A DNA stretch of 64,000 nucleotides, taken from NCBI RefSeq assembly GCF_041081105.1, contig NZ_CP163528.1:3782001-3846000 (forward strand), in the 5' to 3' direction. Below, piece by piece: positions 25,312-35,315 of this stretch (position 1 is the stretch's first letter; each line of letters opens with the position of its first letter). Under the pieces are notes generated by a model. That model saw only the letters and a list, made by a program, of their open reading frames with translations. It had not been told where the DNA came from and ran no database searches. Both the position numbers and the translations under genes were made by a program. Origin of the DNA: Promicromonospora sp. Populi. GTDB taxonomy: Bacteria; Actinomycetota; Actinomycetes; Actinomycetales; Cellulomonadaceae.

Positions 25312-26775
25312 ATGACCGACAACACGTTCGACGTAGTAGTCATCGGCGCCGGCCCGGTCGGCGAGAACGTCGCCGACGGGGCGGTCCAGGGCGGCCTCAC
25401 CGTGGCGATCGTGGAGAGCGAGCTGGTGGGCGGGGAGTGCTCCTACTGGGCCTGCATGCCCACCAAGGCCCTCCTGCGCGACGCCGCCGCGCTGCGCGCC
25501 GTCCGGAGCCTGCCCGGGGCCAACGCCGCGGTGACCGGCACCCTGGACACGGCCGCCGTCCTGGCGCGCCGCGACGAGTTCGCCGCGCACTGGCACGACG
25601 ACGGCCAGGTCGCCTGGCTGGACCAGGCCGGGATCTCCCTGTTCCGTGGCGTCGGCCGGATCAGCGCCCCCCGGACCGTCGAGGTACGGGGCGCCGACGG
25701 CGCAACGACAGTGCTCGATGCGCGGCACGCAGTGGTCATCGCGACCGGCAGCAGTGCCCGTCTCCCGGAGATTCCCGGGCTGGCCGACGCCGCACCGTGG
25801 ACCAGCCGAGAGGCCGCGGCCGCCAAGGCCGTCCCCGGACGGCTGGCGATCGTCGGCGGTGGCGTGGTGGGCACCGAGATGGCCACCGCGTTCTCGGCCC
25901 TCGGGGCGCGCGTCACGCTCATCGCGCGCGACGGGCTGCTCCCCGCCATGGAGCCGTTCGCGAGCGATCAGGTGGCCGAGGGGCTGAAGGCAGAAGGCGT
26001 CGCGCTGCACCTGCGCACGCAGCCCGAGCGCATCCATCGCGACAAGGACGGGACCGTGCACATCGCCCTCGCGGACGGCACCACGGTCGACGCCGACGAG
26101 GTCCTGGTCGCGACCGGCCGCAAGCCGAACACCGGCGACGTCGGTCTCGAAAACGTCGGCCTCACCCCCGGCGACTGGTTGCACGTCGACGACTCCCTGC
26201 GCGTCAACCAGTTCCCGCAGGCCGTCCAAAGCGACGGAACACCGGCGGGCGACGGCTGGCTCTACGCAGCCGGCGACGTCAACCACCGCGCCCTCCTGAC
26301 GCACCAGGGCAAGTACCAGGCCCGCGCCCTGGGCGCCACCATCGTCGCCCGCGCCAACGGCACCCCGGTCGATCTAGCGCCCTGGGGCAGGCACGCGGCG
26401 ACAGCCGACGACCGCGCCGTGTCGCAGGTGATCTTCACCGACCCAGAGATCGCAAGCGTCGGCCACACCGCGGCCACCGCGGCGACGGCGGGGCTCCGTT
26501 TCCGCGCCGTCGAGTATGACCTCGGATCCGTCGCCGGCGCCGCCCTGCACGCGGACGGGTACGCCAGCCGGGCCGGCATGGTCGTCGACGAGGACCGGAA
26601 GGTGCTGGTCGGCTTCACGGCGGTCGGCCCCGACGTCGCGGAGCTGCTGCATGCCGCGACGATCGCCATCACCGCTGAGGTGCCGATCGGCCGGCTGTGG
26701 CACGCCGTCCCCGCCTACCCCACCATCAGCGAGATCTGGCTCCGGCTCCTGGAGACCTACGGCCGAGGGGACTAG
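25312..26775 (+). CDS. FAD-dependent pyridine nucleotide-disulfide oxidoreductase
   Basis: 487 residues. The FAD dinucleotide motif is VIGAGPVGENVADG (10-23). The redox-active pair is Cys43/Cys48 in GGECSYWACMPTK, and the NAD(P) motif is LAIVGGGVVGTEMA. The second FAD motif is GWLYAAGDV, and the C-terminal dimerisation domain has HAVPAYPTISE in place of the HAHPT(L/F)SE of lipoamide dehydrogenases. It belongs to the class I disulfide reductase family (dihydrolipoyl dehydrogenase / mercuric reductase-like) but has no N-terminal metal-binding or C-terminal Cys pair of MerA. The substrate disulfide is unknown. It is co-transcribed with the DUF308 gene and probably TetR controlled. Its TAG overlaps the stop of the convergent nuclease. 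Confidence 0.88.
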   Translation: MTDNTFDVVVIGAGPVGENVADGAVQGGLTVAIVESELVGGECSYWACMPTKALLRDAAALRAVRSLPGANAAVTGTLDTAAVLARRDEFAAHWHDDGQVAWLDQAGISLFRGVGRISAPRTVEVRGADGATTVLDARHAVVIATGSSARLPEIPGLADAAPWTSREAAAAKAVPGRLAIVGGGVVGTEMATAFSALGARVTLIARDGLLPAMEPFASDQVAEGLKAEGVALHLRTQPERIHRDKDGTVHIALADGTTVDADEVLVATGRKPNTGDVGLENVGLTPGDWLHVDDSLRVNQFPQAVQSDGTPAGDGWLYAAGDVNHRALLTHQGKYQARALGATIVARANGTPVDLAPWGRHAATADDRAVSQVIFTDPEIASVGHTAATAATAGLRFRAVEYDLGSVAGAALHADGYASRAGMVVDEDRKVLVGFTAVGPDVAELLHAATIAITAEVPIGRLWHAVPAYPTISEIWLRLLETYGRGD

Positions 26776-27677
26776 TTCGGTGCAGGGGGCAGCGTGATCT
26801 GGTCGCGCGTCCGGATCTCCGACCAGGCCCGCGCCCGGGGGAGCCGGTGGATGGTGATGTCGGTCGGTCGGCTGCCCGACGGCGTTGTGGTCGCCACCGC
26901 GAACACGTCCGCCCCGGGCAGTGGGCCGAGATCCAGGCGGGTCAGCGCCGCGACGTCGGGCACCGGCACCTGGTAGGTCCGGAACGGGCCGAGCGGCGGG
27001 ATGTCGTCCCGGGCCAGCGCCTGGGCGGTGATCTCCTGGAGGCGCGCGTCCTCGAGCTGCGGGGTCTGGTCCAGCACGAACGCGGTCGCCTGGAGCCCAC
27101 CCGGCCCGACCCACGCGACCACCTTCCAGAAGAGGCGCGGGATGCGGACGCCGCGGTAGAGCGGGTCGTCGGCGGTGAAGACGGGGCCGGTGTGCACCAC
27201 GAGCCGGTGGTCGTAGGCGGACGCGTACTTGAGCACGTGGTCCTCGAGCCCGTTCCACAGCTCCTTGGACTGGTTGAACCTGTTCACCTGCGGCGCGGCA
27301 TTTGTATAGGTGAAGGTGTCCCGGTTGGCCTGGGCAGCCGTCTCGGCATCGCCCCAGACGGGATCGAGGCGACGTACGAGGTGGCCGCGGTCGAGCGGGT
27401 TGCCCGAGTACAGCTCGCTGCCGGACTGCTCGCCGGTCGGGACGCGGCGCTCCAGCCGCCACCGGCCGGAACGACGCAGCGCCAGGAGGGCGGCGCCGTC
27501 GACGATGCAGGCCGTGGCCGCGGCGAGGCGCCGGCCCGGGTCGAGCAGGACGGAGAAATGGGTGTAGTCGAGGACACGCGCCTCGACGGGCGAGACGGGG
27601 AGCGGAACGGTGAAACCGAGGAACTCTGCGTCGTAGCCGGTCACAGGCAGACAGCCAACCAGAGTTCGCCAGGTCAT
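26772..27677 (-). CDS. DNA/RNA non-specific endonuclease (NUC1-type)
   Basis: 301 residues. The catalytic motif is NPLDRGHLVRR with His99 as general base (DRGH 96-99). The downstream metal-site Asn segment NAAPQVNRFNQSKELWNGLED is intact. The fold is beta-beta-alpha-metal (NUC1/Serratia nuclease family). No signal peptide is visible: the N-terminus MTWRTLVGCLPVTGYD is not hydrophobic enough, so it may act inside the cell or leave by another route. It overlaps the convergent oxidoreductase through a shared CTAG, each strand reading TAG. The start is uncertain because no ribosome site precedes the ATG. Confidence 0.85.
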   Translation of the reverse strand: MTWRTLVGCLPVTGYDAEFLGFTVPLPVSPVEARVLDYTHFSVLLDPGRRLAAATACIVDGAALLALRRSGRWRLERRVPTGEQSGSELYSGNPLDRGHLVRRLDPVWGDAETAAQANRDTFTYTNAAPQVNRFNQSKELWNGLEDHVLKYASAYDHRLVVHTGPVFTADDPLYRGVRIPRLFWKVVAWVGPGGLQATAFVLDQTPQLEDARLQEITAQALARDDIPPLGPFRTYQVPVPDVAALTRLDLGPLPGADVFAVATTTPSGSRPTDITIHRLPRARAWSEIRTRDQITLPPAPN

Positions 27678-27726
27678 GGCCAGACCAACAATCGGACACG
27701 ATGAACAGCGATTGGCAATCTGGTCC

Positions 27727-27732
27727 TAGGCT
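27727..27732 (+). promoter_or_regulatory. -10-like TAGGCT, leaderless start of ppc
   Basis: The hexamer is followed by 7 nt and GTG 27740, with no ribosome site. Confidence 0.45.
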
Positions 27733-27739
27733 CTAGCCC

Positions 27740-30427
<2,688 letters not shown>

Positions 30428-30431
30428 GCTG

Positions 30432-31244
30432 ATGACCGCGATCCTGATCGGGACGTCCCACGGGACCGACGATCCTGCGGGCCAGGCGGCCGTGCGCGCG
30501 CTGCTCGACGGCGTCCGCGCGGCCCGGCCGGAGCTCGACGTGCGCGAGGCCTTCGTGGACGTGCAGCAGCCGGAGGTCGGTGAGGTCCTGGCCGGTGCGA
30601 TGCGTGATGCGGGCGATGCGGCGTCCGATGACGCGCCGGTTGCCGGCGCGCCCGACGGCGGGCCGGTCGCCGTCGTCGTGCCGCTGCTGCTGTCGACGGG
30701 GTACCACGTGCAGCACGACATCGCGCAGGCCGTGGCTGCCGTCAACGCGGCCGACGGAGGCGCGTCGGTCGCGGCCGAGCCGCTCGGCCCGCACCCCCTG
30801 CTCGTCGACATCCTGGTCGACCGTTACGCCGCCGCCGAGGCGGCGCACGGCCCCTTCCGGTCCGACGACGCAGTGGTGCTCGCCGCCGCCGGCTCCTCGG
30901 TGGCGGCCGCCGCGACCGCCGTCGAGGAGGTGACCAGCGCGCTGGCCCAGCGGCTGGGGCGGGCCGTGACCCCGTCGTACGGGGCGGGCGCCGAGCCGCG
31001 GGTTCCCGATGCCGTGGCCGCAGCCCGGGTCAGCGTGGGGGATGTCCCCGGCGCAGCTGGGCCGGCGGGCGCGCCGCGCGTGATCGTCGTGTCCTACCTG
31101 CTCGCGCCCGGGTACTTCCTGGACCGGGTGCTGGAGGCGGGCGCCGACATCGTGACCGACCCCGTCTGTGGCCCGGCCGGAGCCGACAAGGCTGACCCCC
31201 GGCTGGTGCAGGTAGTGCTGGACCGGTACGACGCGGCGGTCTAG
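30432..31244 (+). CDS. Sirohydrochlorin chelatase family protein (CbiX-like)
   Basis: 270 residues from ATG 30432, 5 nt after the ppc stop. Two CbiX-type half domains are seen. The first starts ILIGTSHGTDDPAGQ with the metal-binding His, followed by EAFVDVQQPEVGEVL and VVVPLLLSTGYHVQHDI (second His). The second half has VVLAAAGSS and VSYLLAPGYFLDRVL. Both His of the first half are kept. It is probably a cobalt or iron chelatase for sirohydrochlorin in cobalamin or siroheme synthesis, although no other pathway genes are near. Confidence 0.82.
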   Translation: MTAILIGTSHGTDDPAGQAAVRALLDGVRAARPELDVREAFVDVQQPEVGEVLAGAMRDAGDAASDDAPVAGAPDGGPVAVVVPLLLSTGYHVQHDIAQAVAAVNAADGGASVAAEPLGPHPLLVDILVDRYAAAEAAHGPFRSDDAVVLAAAGSSVAAAATAVEEVTSALAQRLGRAVTPSYGAGAEPRVPDAVAAARVSVGDVPGAAGPAGAPRVIVVSYLLAPGYFLDRVLEAGADIVTDPVCGPAGADKADPRLVQVVLDRYDAAV

Positions 31245-31245
31245 C

Positions 31246-32178
31246 TCACGCCCAGCCGAACGCCGTCCGTACTCGCTCCACGCTTGACCGCAGTCCCCAC
31301 CGGGCCGTCAGGGCGTCCAGCGCGTCCGGGTCGGCGGGTGCCTTCGGCACCGCCGGGTCGAACGTAGGCAGCGGCGCGTCCCGGGCCACCTGCACGACGA
31401 CCGGCGCCACCCGCAGGTAGTCGTCGGCCTCCAGCAGCCGACGACGCTGCGTCGAGGTCAGCCCCTTGTCCCCGGTGTCCCGGGCCGCCAGGATCCCGGC
31501 CAGCGTGCCGTACTGGGCCAGCAGCTTGGCCGCAGTCTTCTCGCCGACGCCCGGCACGCCGGGCAGCCCGTCGCTGGGGTCGCCCCGCAGCGTCGCCATG
31601 TCGGCGTAGGCCTGACCCGATGTGACGCCGTACTTCTCCGCCAGCCGCCCCTGGTCCACCACGTCGGGGTCCCGGATACCGCGCGCCGGGTACAGCACGC
31701 GGACGCCGGCCGCGTCGTCGACGAGCTGGAACAGGTCGCGGTCACCGGTGACGATGTCCACCGGCCCTGCGCCCTGCTCGACGGCGTGGGTGGTCAGCGT
31801 CCCGATGACGTCGTCCGCCTCGTAGCCGGGCACCCCTACGCGCGCGATACCGAGCGCCGCGAGCAGCTCCACGATGACCGGGACCTGCGCGAGCAGCGCC
31901 TCAGGCACCTCCTCGATGCCGGTCGTGCCGGGCACCTCCTGCGCTACGCGGTGCGCCTTGTAGCTGGGGATGGCCTCGACGCGGAAGGCGGGACGCCAGT
32001 CGTCGTCCCAGCACGCGACCAGACGGTCGGGGCGGTGGGTAGTGGCAAGCCACGCGATCGTGTCGAGCAGGCCGCGGACGGCGTTCACCGGCACACCGCT
32101 CGGCGCGCGCAGCGAGTCGGGCAGGCCGAAGAACGCGCGGAAGTACAGGGAGGCGGAGTCGAGGAGCATGAGGCTCAT
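31246..32178 (-). CDS. 5'-3' exonuclease (PIN/FEN-like, PolA N-domain type)
   Basis: 310 residues from ATG 32178 (MSLMLLDSASLYFRAFF); the frame is open far upstream but without similarity. The acidic sites of the FEN fold are visible: LLDSAS (Asp), ACWDDDWRP, YEADDVIGTL, IVTGDRDLFQLV. The helix-hairpin-helix follows as GLPGVPGVGEKTAAKLLAQYG. It is a stand-alone homologue of the 5' nuclease domain of DNA polymerase I and probably removes RNA primers or flaps. It is convergent with the CbiX gene, with one base between the stops. Confidence 0.9.
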   Translation of the reverse strand: MSLMLLDSASLYFRAFFGLPDSLRAPSGVPVNAVRGLLDTIAWLATTHRPDRLVACWDDDWRPAFRVEAIPSYKAHRVAQEVPGTTGIEEVPEALLAQVPVIVELLAALGIARVGVPGYEADDVIGTLTTHAVEQGAGPVDIVTGDRDLFQLVDDAAGVRVLYPARGIRDPDVVDQGRLAEKYGVTSGQAYADMATLRGDPSDGLPGVPGVGEKTAAKLLAQYGTLAGILAARDTGDKGLTSTQRRRLLEADDYLRVAPVVVQVARDAPLPTFDPAVPKAPADPDALDALTARWGLRSSVERVRTAFGWA

Positions 32179-32286
32179 GCGGGGAAGCCTGCCACGACCC
32201 ACCCACACGCGTGCGTCCGGGGTGCTGAAGTCGCGGCACGCCGGGCGAAATTGTGGCCACATAGCGGTTTCGCGTTGGTGTGCCCG

Positions 32287-32292
32287 TACTGT
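32287..32292 (+). promoter_or_regulatory. -10-like TACTGT, leaderless start of the orphan gene at 32299
   Basis: The hexamer is followed by 6 nt and ATG 32299. Confidence 0.4.
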
Positions 32293-32298
32293 CCGAAC

Positions 32299-32697
32299 AT
32301 GACAAGCAAAAAGCAAGAGGTGGTTGAGGTCATCGAGGGCCTCGGCCTGGGCCTGGCGGCGATCGGCGAGACGCGAGTCTCCTCGTCGAAGGTAGCGCTC
32401 GAGCGCGCGCTGAACCACGCGTGGTCGAGCTGGGGACACACGAGCGACTACCCGCAGATCGAGCGAGAGCGGAAGCCCGAGAGCGAGCTCTGGGCGGGGA
32501 TCAACGGATCGAGCCAGCGGACGAACGCGGCGGTCGTCTGGCGCGAGGGCGGCGGCCAGTTCCTCGTCGACATCGCGCTGGTGAACCGCACTCCGGAGGA
32601 GGCCGCGCGCTTTGTGGGCGATCGACCGCTCAGCGAGTGGAAGGCGCTGGCCGCGCTCTTCCTCGTCGGGTTCGACGTCCGCCAGGCAACGCCCTGA
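32299..32697 (+). CDS. Uncharacterised conserved-looking protein
   Basis: 132 residues. I do not recognise a family. It is a soluble, mixed alpha/beta-looking protein with no signal peptide. Notable segments are VEVIEGLGLGLAAIGETRVSSSKVALERALNHAWSSW (broken here into helix-like blocks), QFLVDIALVNRTPEEAARFVGD and EWKALAALFLVGFDV. Codon use matches the neighbours. A TACTGT hexamer sits 6 nt upstream of the ATG. The stop lies inside a 15-bp tandem repeat that supplies two more in-frame TGA codons. It is divergent from the exonuclease gene and convergent with crcB. Confidence 0.6.
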   Translation: MTSKKQEVVEVIEGLGLGLAAIGETRVSSSKVALERALNHAWSSWGHTSDYPQIERERKPESELWAGINGSSQRTNAAVVWREGGGQFLVDIALVNRTPEEAARFVGDRPLSEWKALAALFLVGFDVRQATP

Positions 32698-32749
32698 CGG
32701 ACGGCGCCCTGAACGACAGCGCCCTGAACGACAGCGCCCTGGAGCACCG
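32690..32749. repeat. Four 15-bp tandem repeats with in-frame TGA codons
   Basis: Units start at 32690, 32705, 32720 and 32735. Units 2 and 3 are identical (CGCCCTGAACGACAG). The first three carry TGA in the frame of the upstream gene, giving three successive stops. Confidence 0.75.
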
Positions 32750-32763
32750 CACCCGGGGCGCCG

Positions 32764-33159
32764 TCAGGCCAGCAGACCGCCTAGCGCCAGGCCCAGCCCG
32801 GCCGCCGTGACGGTCACCATCAGCGTGCCCAGGGAGTTCGCCAGCGCCAGGCGCATCCGGCCGGACCGGGCCAGGCGCACCGACTCCATGGTGGTCGTGG
32901 AGAACGTCGTGAACCCGCCGCACAGGCCCGTCGTGAGGGCCAGCTGCAGCAGGTGGGCAGTGCTGCCCGGCACACCCAGGGGCACGAGCGCGAAGACCAG
33001 CGACGAGAACACCCCGATGAGGAACGAGCCCACCACGTTCACCACGAACGTCCCCCATGGGAACCCGCCGTTGTGGCGCGCTCGGATCTCGCCGTCGACC
33101 ATGAACCGGGCGGCGGCGCCCACGCCGCCGCCGACGGCGACCACGAGCAGCTCGATCAT
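32764..33159 (-). CDS. crcB: Fluoride exporter CrcB/Fluc, subunit 1
   Basis: 131 residues with four transmembrane helices. Fluc landmarks are GGGVGAAARFMVDG, FPWGTFVVNVVGSFLIG and TGLCGGFTTFSTTTMES (the conserved GGxTTFS fluoride-path segment). The paired crcB gene upstream overlaps by 4 nt, so the two probably form the heterodimeric channel seen in many Gram-positives. It is the last gene of the minus-strand run. Confidence 0.93.
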   Translation of the reverse strand: MIELLVVAVGGGVGAAARFMVDGEIRARHNGGFPWGTFVVNVVGSFLIGVFSSLVFALVPLGVPGSTAHLLQLALTTGLCGGFTTFSTTTMESVRLARSGRMRLALANSLGTLMVTVTAAGLGLALGGLLA

Positions 33160-33701
33160 CGTGGATCCTCGGGCCTTCGACGTCGCTGTTCTCGACGCCG
33201 GTCAGCGCGTGCCGCGATCCCGATGCCGCCCAGGCATGCCGCGGTTCCGCCCGCGAGGGTGAGCACCACGTAGAGCAGGGCGAGCCACGTCGCGCCGTCG
33301 GCGAGCATCAGCTGCGTCTCCAGGGCCAGGGCCGAGTAGGTGGTGAACCCGCCGAGCACGCCGGTGCCGATGCCGAGCCGGATCTTGCGGCGGCGTACGG
33401 TCTCGCGGCCGCGGCGGGCCAGCGTCTCCAGGAGGTACCCCAGGGCGAGCGCACCGATCACGTTCACCAGGAGCGTCCCGACGGGGAACCTGACCAGCGC
33501 CAGGTCGGCACCAGGGAGCGGGGGCCACACGATCGCCACCAGCGCCGTCGTCCAGATGCCCAGGAGGTACCGGGCCACCGAGCCGCAGGCGCCGCCGAGC
33601 GCGACAAGCCCCACGTACCGCCAGTCACGGTGCGGTGCTCGTGTCACGCGCAGTGCCCCCTCGCCGGCGCTCGACAGGTCTGGGAAGAACCTATCGCTCA
33701 C
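33156..33701 (-). CDS. crcB: Fluoride exporter CrcB/Fluc, subunit 2
   Basis: 181 residues, longer than usual because of a basic N-terminal extension of about 30 residues and a charged C-terminal tail (RADRRREQRRRRPEDPR). The core has GGACGSVARYLLG, FPVGTLLVNVIGALALGYL and TGVLGGFTTYSALALE. It overlaps both neighbours by 4 nt (universal stress gene upstream, crcB downstream). No fluoride riboswitch is visible upstream. It probably pairs with the shorter CrcB in an antiparallel heterodimer. Confidence 0.92.
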   Translation of the reverse strand: MSDRFFPDLSSAGEGALRVTRAPHRDWRYVGLVALGGACGSVARYLLGIWTTALVAIVWPPLPGADLALVRFPVGTLLVNVIGALALGYLLETLARRGRETVRRRKIRLGIGTGVLGGFTTYSALALETQLMLADGATWLALLYVVLTLAGGTAACLGGIGIAARADRRREQRRRRPEDPR

Positions 33702-34159
33702 GGGGCCGACATCGTCTCGGGGAGGACCACCACGGGGCGCGGCTGGTTGTGGATGAGCCGGCCCGCGACGGTCCCGCTCACGAGGTTCGTCGTCCAGCCG
33801 CGCAGGCCGGAGCGTCGCGACCCGACGACGATCATCGCCGCCCCCACCTCGTCGGCCACGCGCCCCAGCTCAGCGGCCGGGTCGCCCGCGCCGCGGCGGG
33901 CACTCCAGGGCAGGCCGACGTCGGCCATCGCCCTGTTCAGCCCGGCCAGGACGTCCGCCCCGTACGCGTCGGAGGACACGGCAATGTCCGGGTCCACCGA
34001 AACGGTGAACCCCCGTGAGTCAGAGACGGCTGCCTCGTCGACCCACACGCATACGAGCTCGATCAGGCTTCCACCCAGGGACTGGACGAGCGACGCTGCC
34101 CGCCGAGCCAGGTCCGGATTCTTGTGGTCAACGCCGACCACCACGGATCGCACAGTCAC
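33698..34159 (-). CDS. Universal stress protein family
   Basis: 153 residues, one UspA domain, from GTG 34159 with a GAGGG site. It starts RSVVVGVDHKNPDLA and ends with the ATP-binding-type loop VVGSRRSGLRGWTTNLVSGTVAGRLIHNQPRPVVVLPE. The G-2x-G-9x-G(S/T) pattern appears altered (GSRRSGLRG, SGT), so nucleotide binding is probable but not certain. It overlaps crcB by 4 nt and follows the sigma factor gene by 24 nt, so sigma, Usp and both crcB may be one operon. Confidence 0.8.
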   Translation of the reverse strand: MTVRSVVVGVDHKNPDLARRAASLVQSLGGSLIELVCVWVDEAAVSDSRGFTVSVDPDIAVSSDAYGADVLAGLNRAMADVGLPWSARRGAGDPAAELGRVADEVGAAMIVVGSRRSGLRGWTTNLVSGTVAGRLIHNQPRPVVVLPETMSAP

Positions 34160-34183
34160 CCTCGTGAGGGTATGGCCAAATGC

Positions 34184-35206
34184 CTAGTCGAGGTGGTCCG
34201 CCAGGCCGAATCGGGAGAACCACTTCTCGGTGTCGAGGAAAGTGGTGATGCCGGTGATGTACTCGCCGTCGTCCTCCAGCACCACGATCCCCCACGGGAA
34301 GTGGCCGCCCTTCGGGTCCGGTCGGTACTGCGCGAACCCCGGCGAGCCGTTGACGTCGATCGGCACCAGGCGCGAACCTTCGCACTCGCCGCCAGGCCCG
34401 GTCATCCACGCCTGGATGTTCTCGATGCCCTCCAGCCACATGGCGTACGGCGGCATGTTCATGACCGCGTCCTCGCGGAGCAGGTTGGCCAGGGCCGCCA
34501 TGTCGTACCGCTCGAACGCGGCGACGTACCGCTCCAGCAGCTCGGACTCGCTCGCCGTCGGCACCGCCGCCGACTCCGAGGTGCCGGAGCGGTCCGGGGC
34601 CTTGTCGGCGAGCGTGGCCCGCGCCCGCTGGAGGGCACTGTTCACCGACGCCACCGAGGTGTCGAGCAGCGTGGCGACCTCGGTCGCGGGCCAGCGCAGC
34701 ACCTCGCGCAGGATGAGTACCGCGCGCTGCTTGGCCGGTAGGTGCTGCAGGGCCGCGACGAACGCGAGCCGCACCGACTCGCGCGCCACGGTCGTGTCGG
34801 CGGGGTCGCTCGCTCCGGGCAGCACGTGCTCGGTCGGGACCGGCTCCACCCAGGCATACTCGGGCAGCACCGCCGCGAGGCTCTCCTCGACAGGCTCCAC
34901 CGAGGCGCCCAGACCCATGGGGCGCTCACGCTTGGCGCGGCTGGAACCCAGCTGGTCGAAGCACACGTTCGTGGCGATCCGGTACAGCCAGGTGCGCAGC
35001 GATGAGCGACCCTCGAACCGTTCGTACGACCGCCAGGCGCGCAGGAGGGTCTCCTGTACCGCGTCGTCGGCGTCGAAGGCGCCGCCCAGCAGTCGGTAGC
35101 AGTAGCCGGTCAGCTCACGGCGGTACACCTCGAGCTGCTCGGAGAGCTCGTCCGGTGCCAGGTCCGCACTGGCGCTCTGCGTGGGATGTGACGCTGTCTG
35201 TGCCAT
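34184..35206 (-). CDS. ECF sigma factor with C-terminal SnoaL-like domain (SigG-like)
   Basis: 340 residues. Region 2 is GYCYRLLGGAFDADDAVQETLLRAWRSY and then SSLRTWLYRIATNVCFDQL (broken by the FEGR linker). Region 4 is LPAKQRAVLILREVLRWPATEVATLLDTSVASVNSALQRAR (written here in pieces: LPAKQRAVLILREVL, SVASVNSALQRAR). The last 130 residues form a SnoaL/NTF2-like domain (YVAAFERYDMAALANLLRED, ENIQAWMTGPGG), as in SigG/SigJ-type ECF factors where it modulates activity in place of an anti-sigma factor. ATG 35206 has TACGGT 7 nt upstream. Possible downstream genes are Usp and crcB. Confidence 0.92.
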   Translation of the reverse strand: MAQTASHPTQSASADLAPDELSEQLEVYRRELTGYCYRLLGGAFDADDAVQETLLRAWRSYERFEGRSSLRTWLYRIATNVCFDQLGSSRAKRERPMGLGASVEPVEESLAAVLPEYAWVEPVPTEHVLPGASDPADTTVARESVRLAFVAALQHLPAKQRAVLILREVLRWPATEVATLLDTSVASVNSALQRARATLADKAPDRSGTSESAAVPTASESELLERYVAAFERYDMAALANLLREDAVMNMPPYAMWLEGIENIQAWMTGPGGECEGSRLVPIDVNGSPGFAQYRPDPKGGHFPWGIVVLEDDGEYITGITTFLDTEKWFSRFGLADHLD

Positions 35207-35213
35207 GCATCAC

Positions 35214-35219
35214 ACCGTA
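35214..35219 (-). promoter_or_regulatory. -10-like TACGGT, leaderless start of ECF sigma gene
   Basis: On the minus strand the hexamer is followed by 7 nt and ATG 35206. Confidence 0.4.
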
Positions 35220-35315
35220 CGCGGGACCACTGACACGCCGACCGGGATTCGTCCGTGCCCGAATCTCTCCGGCCCAAGTTCACCCGGCGCCCCGTTCCGG
35301 GGGCCTCAGCACAAA

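Noticed and set aside
25312..26775. Mercuric reductase (merA)
   Set aside because: It has no N-terminal HMA domain, no C-terminal Cys pair and no mer genes nearby; only the general disulfide reductase family is supported.
32764..34183. Fluoride riboswitch before crcB
   Set aside because: The crcB genes overlap the upstream gene, and the short leader at 34160-34183 has no room for, or likeness to, the crcB motif.
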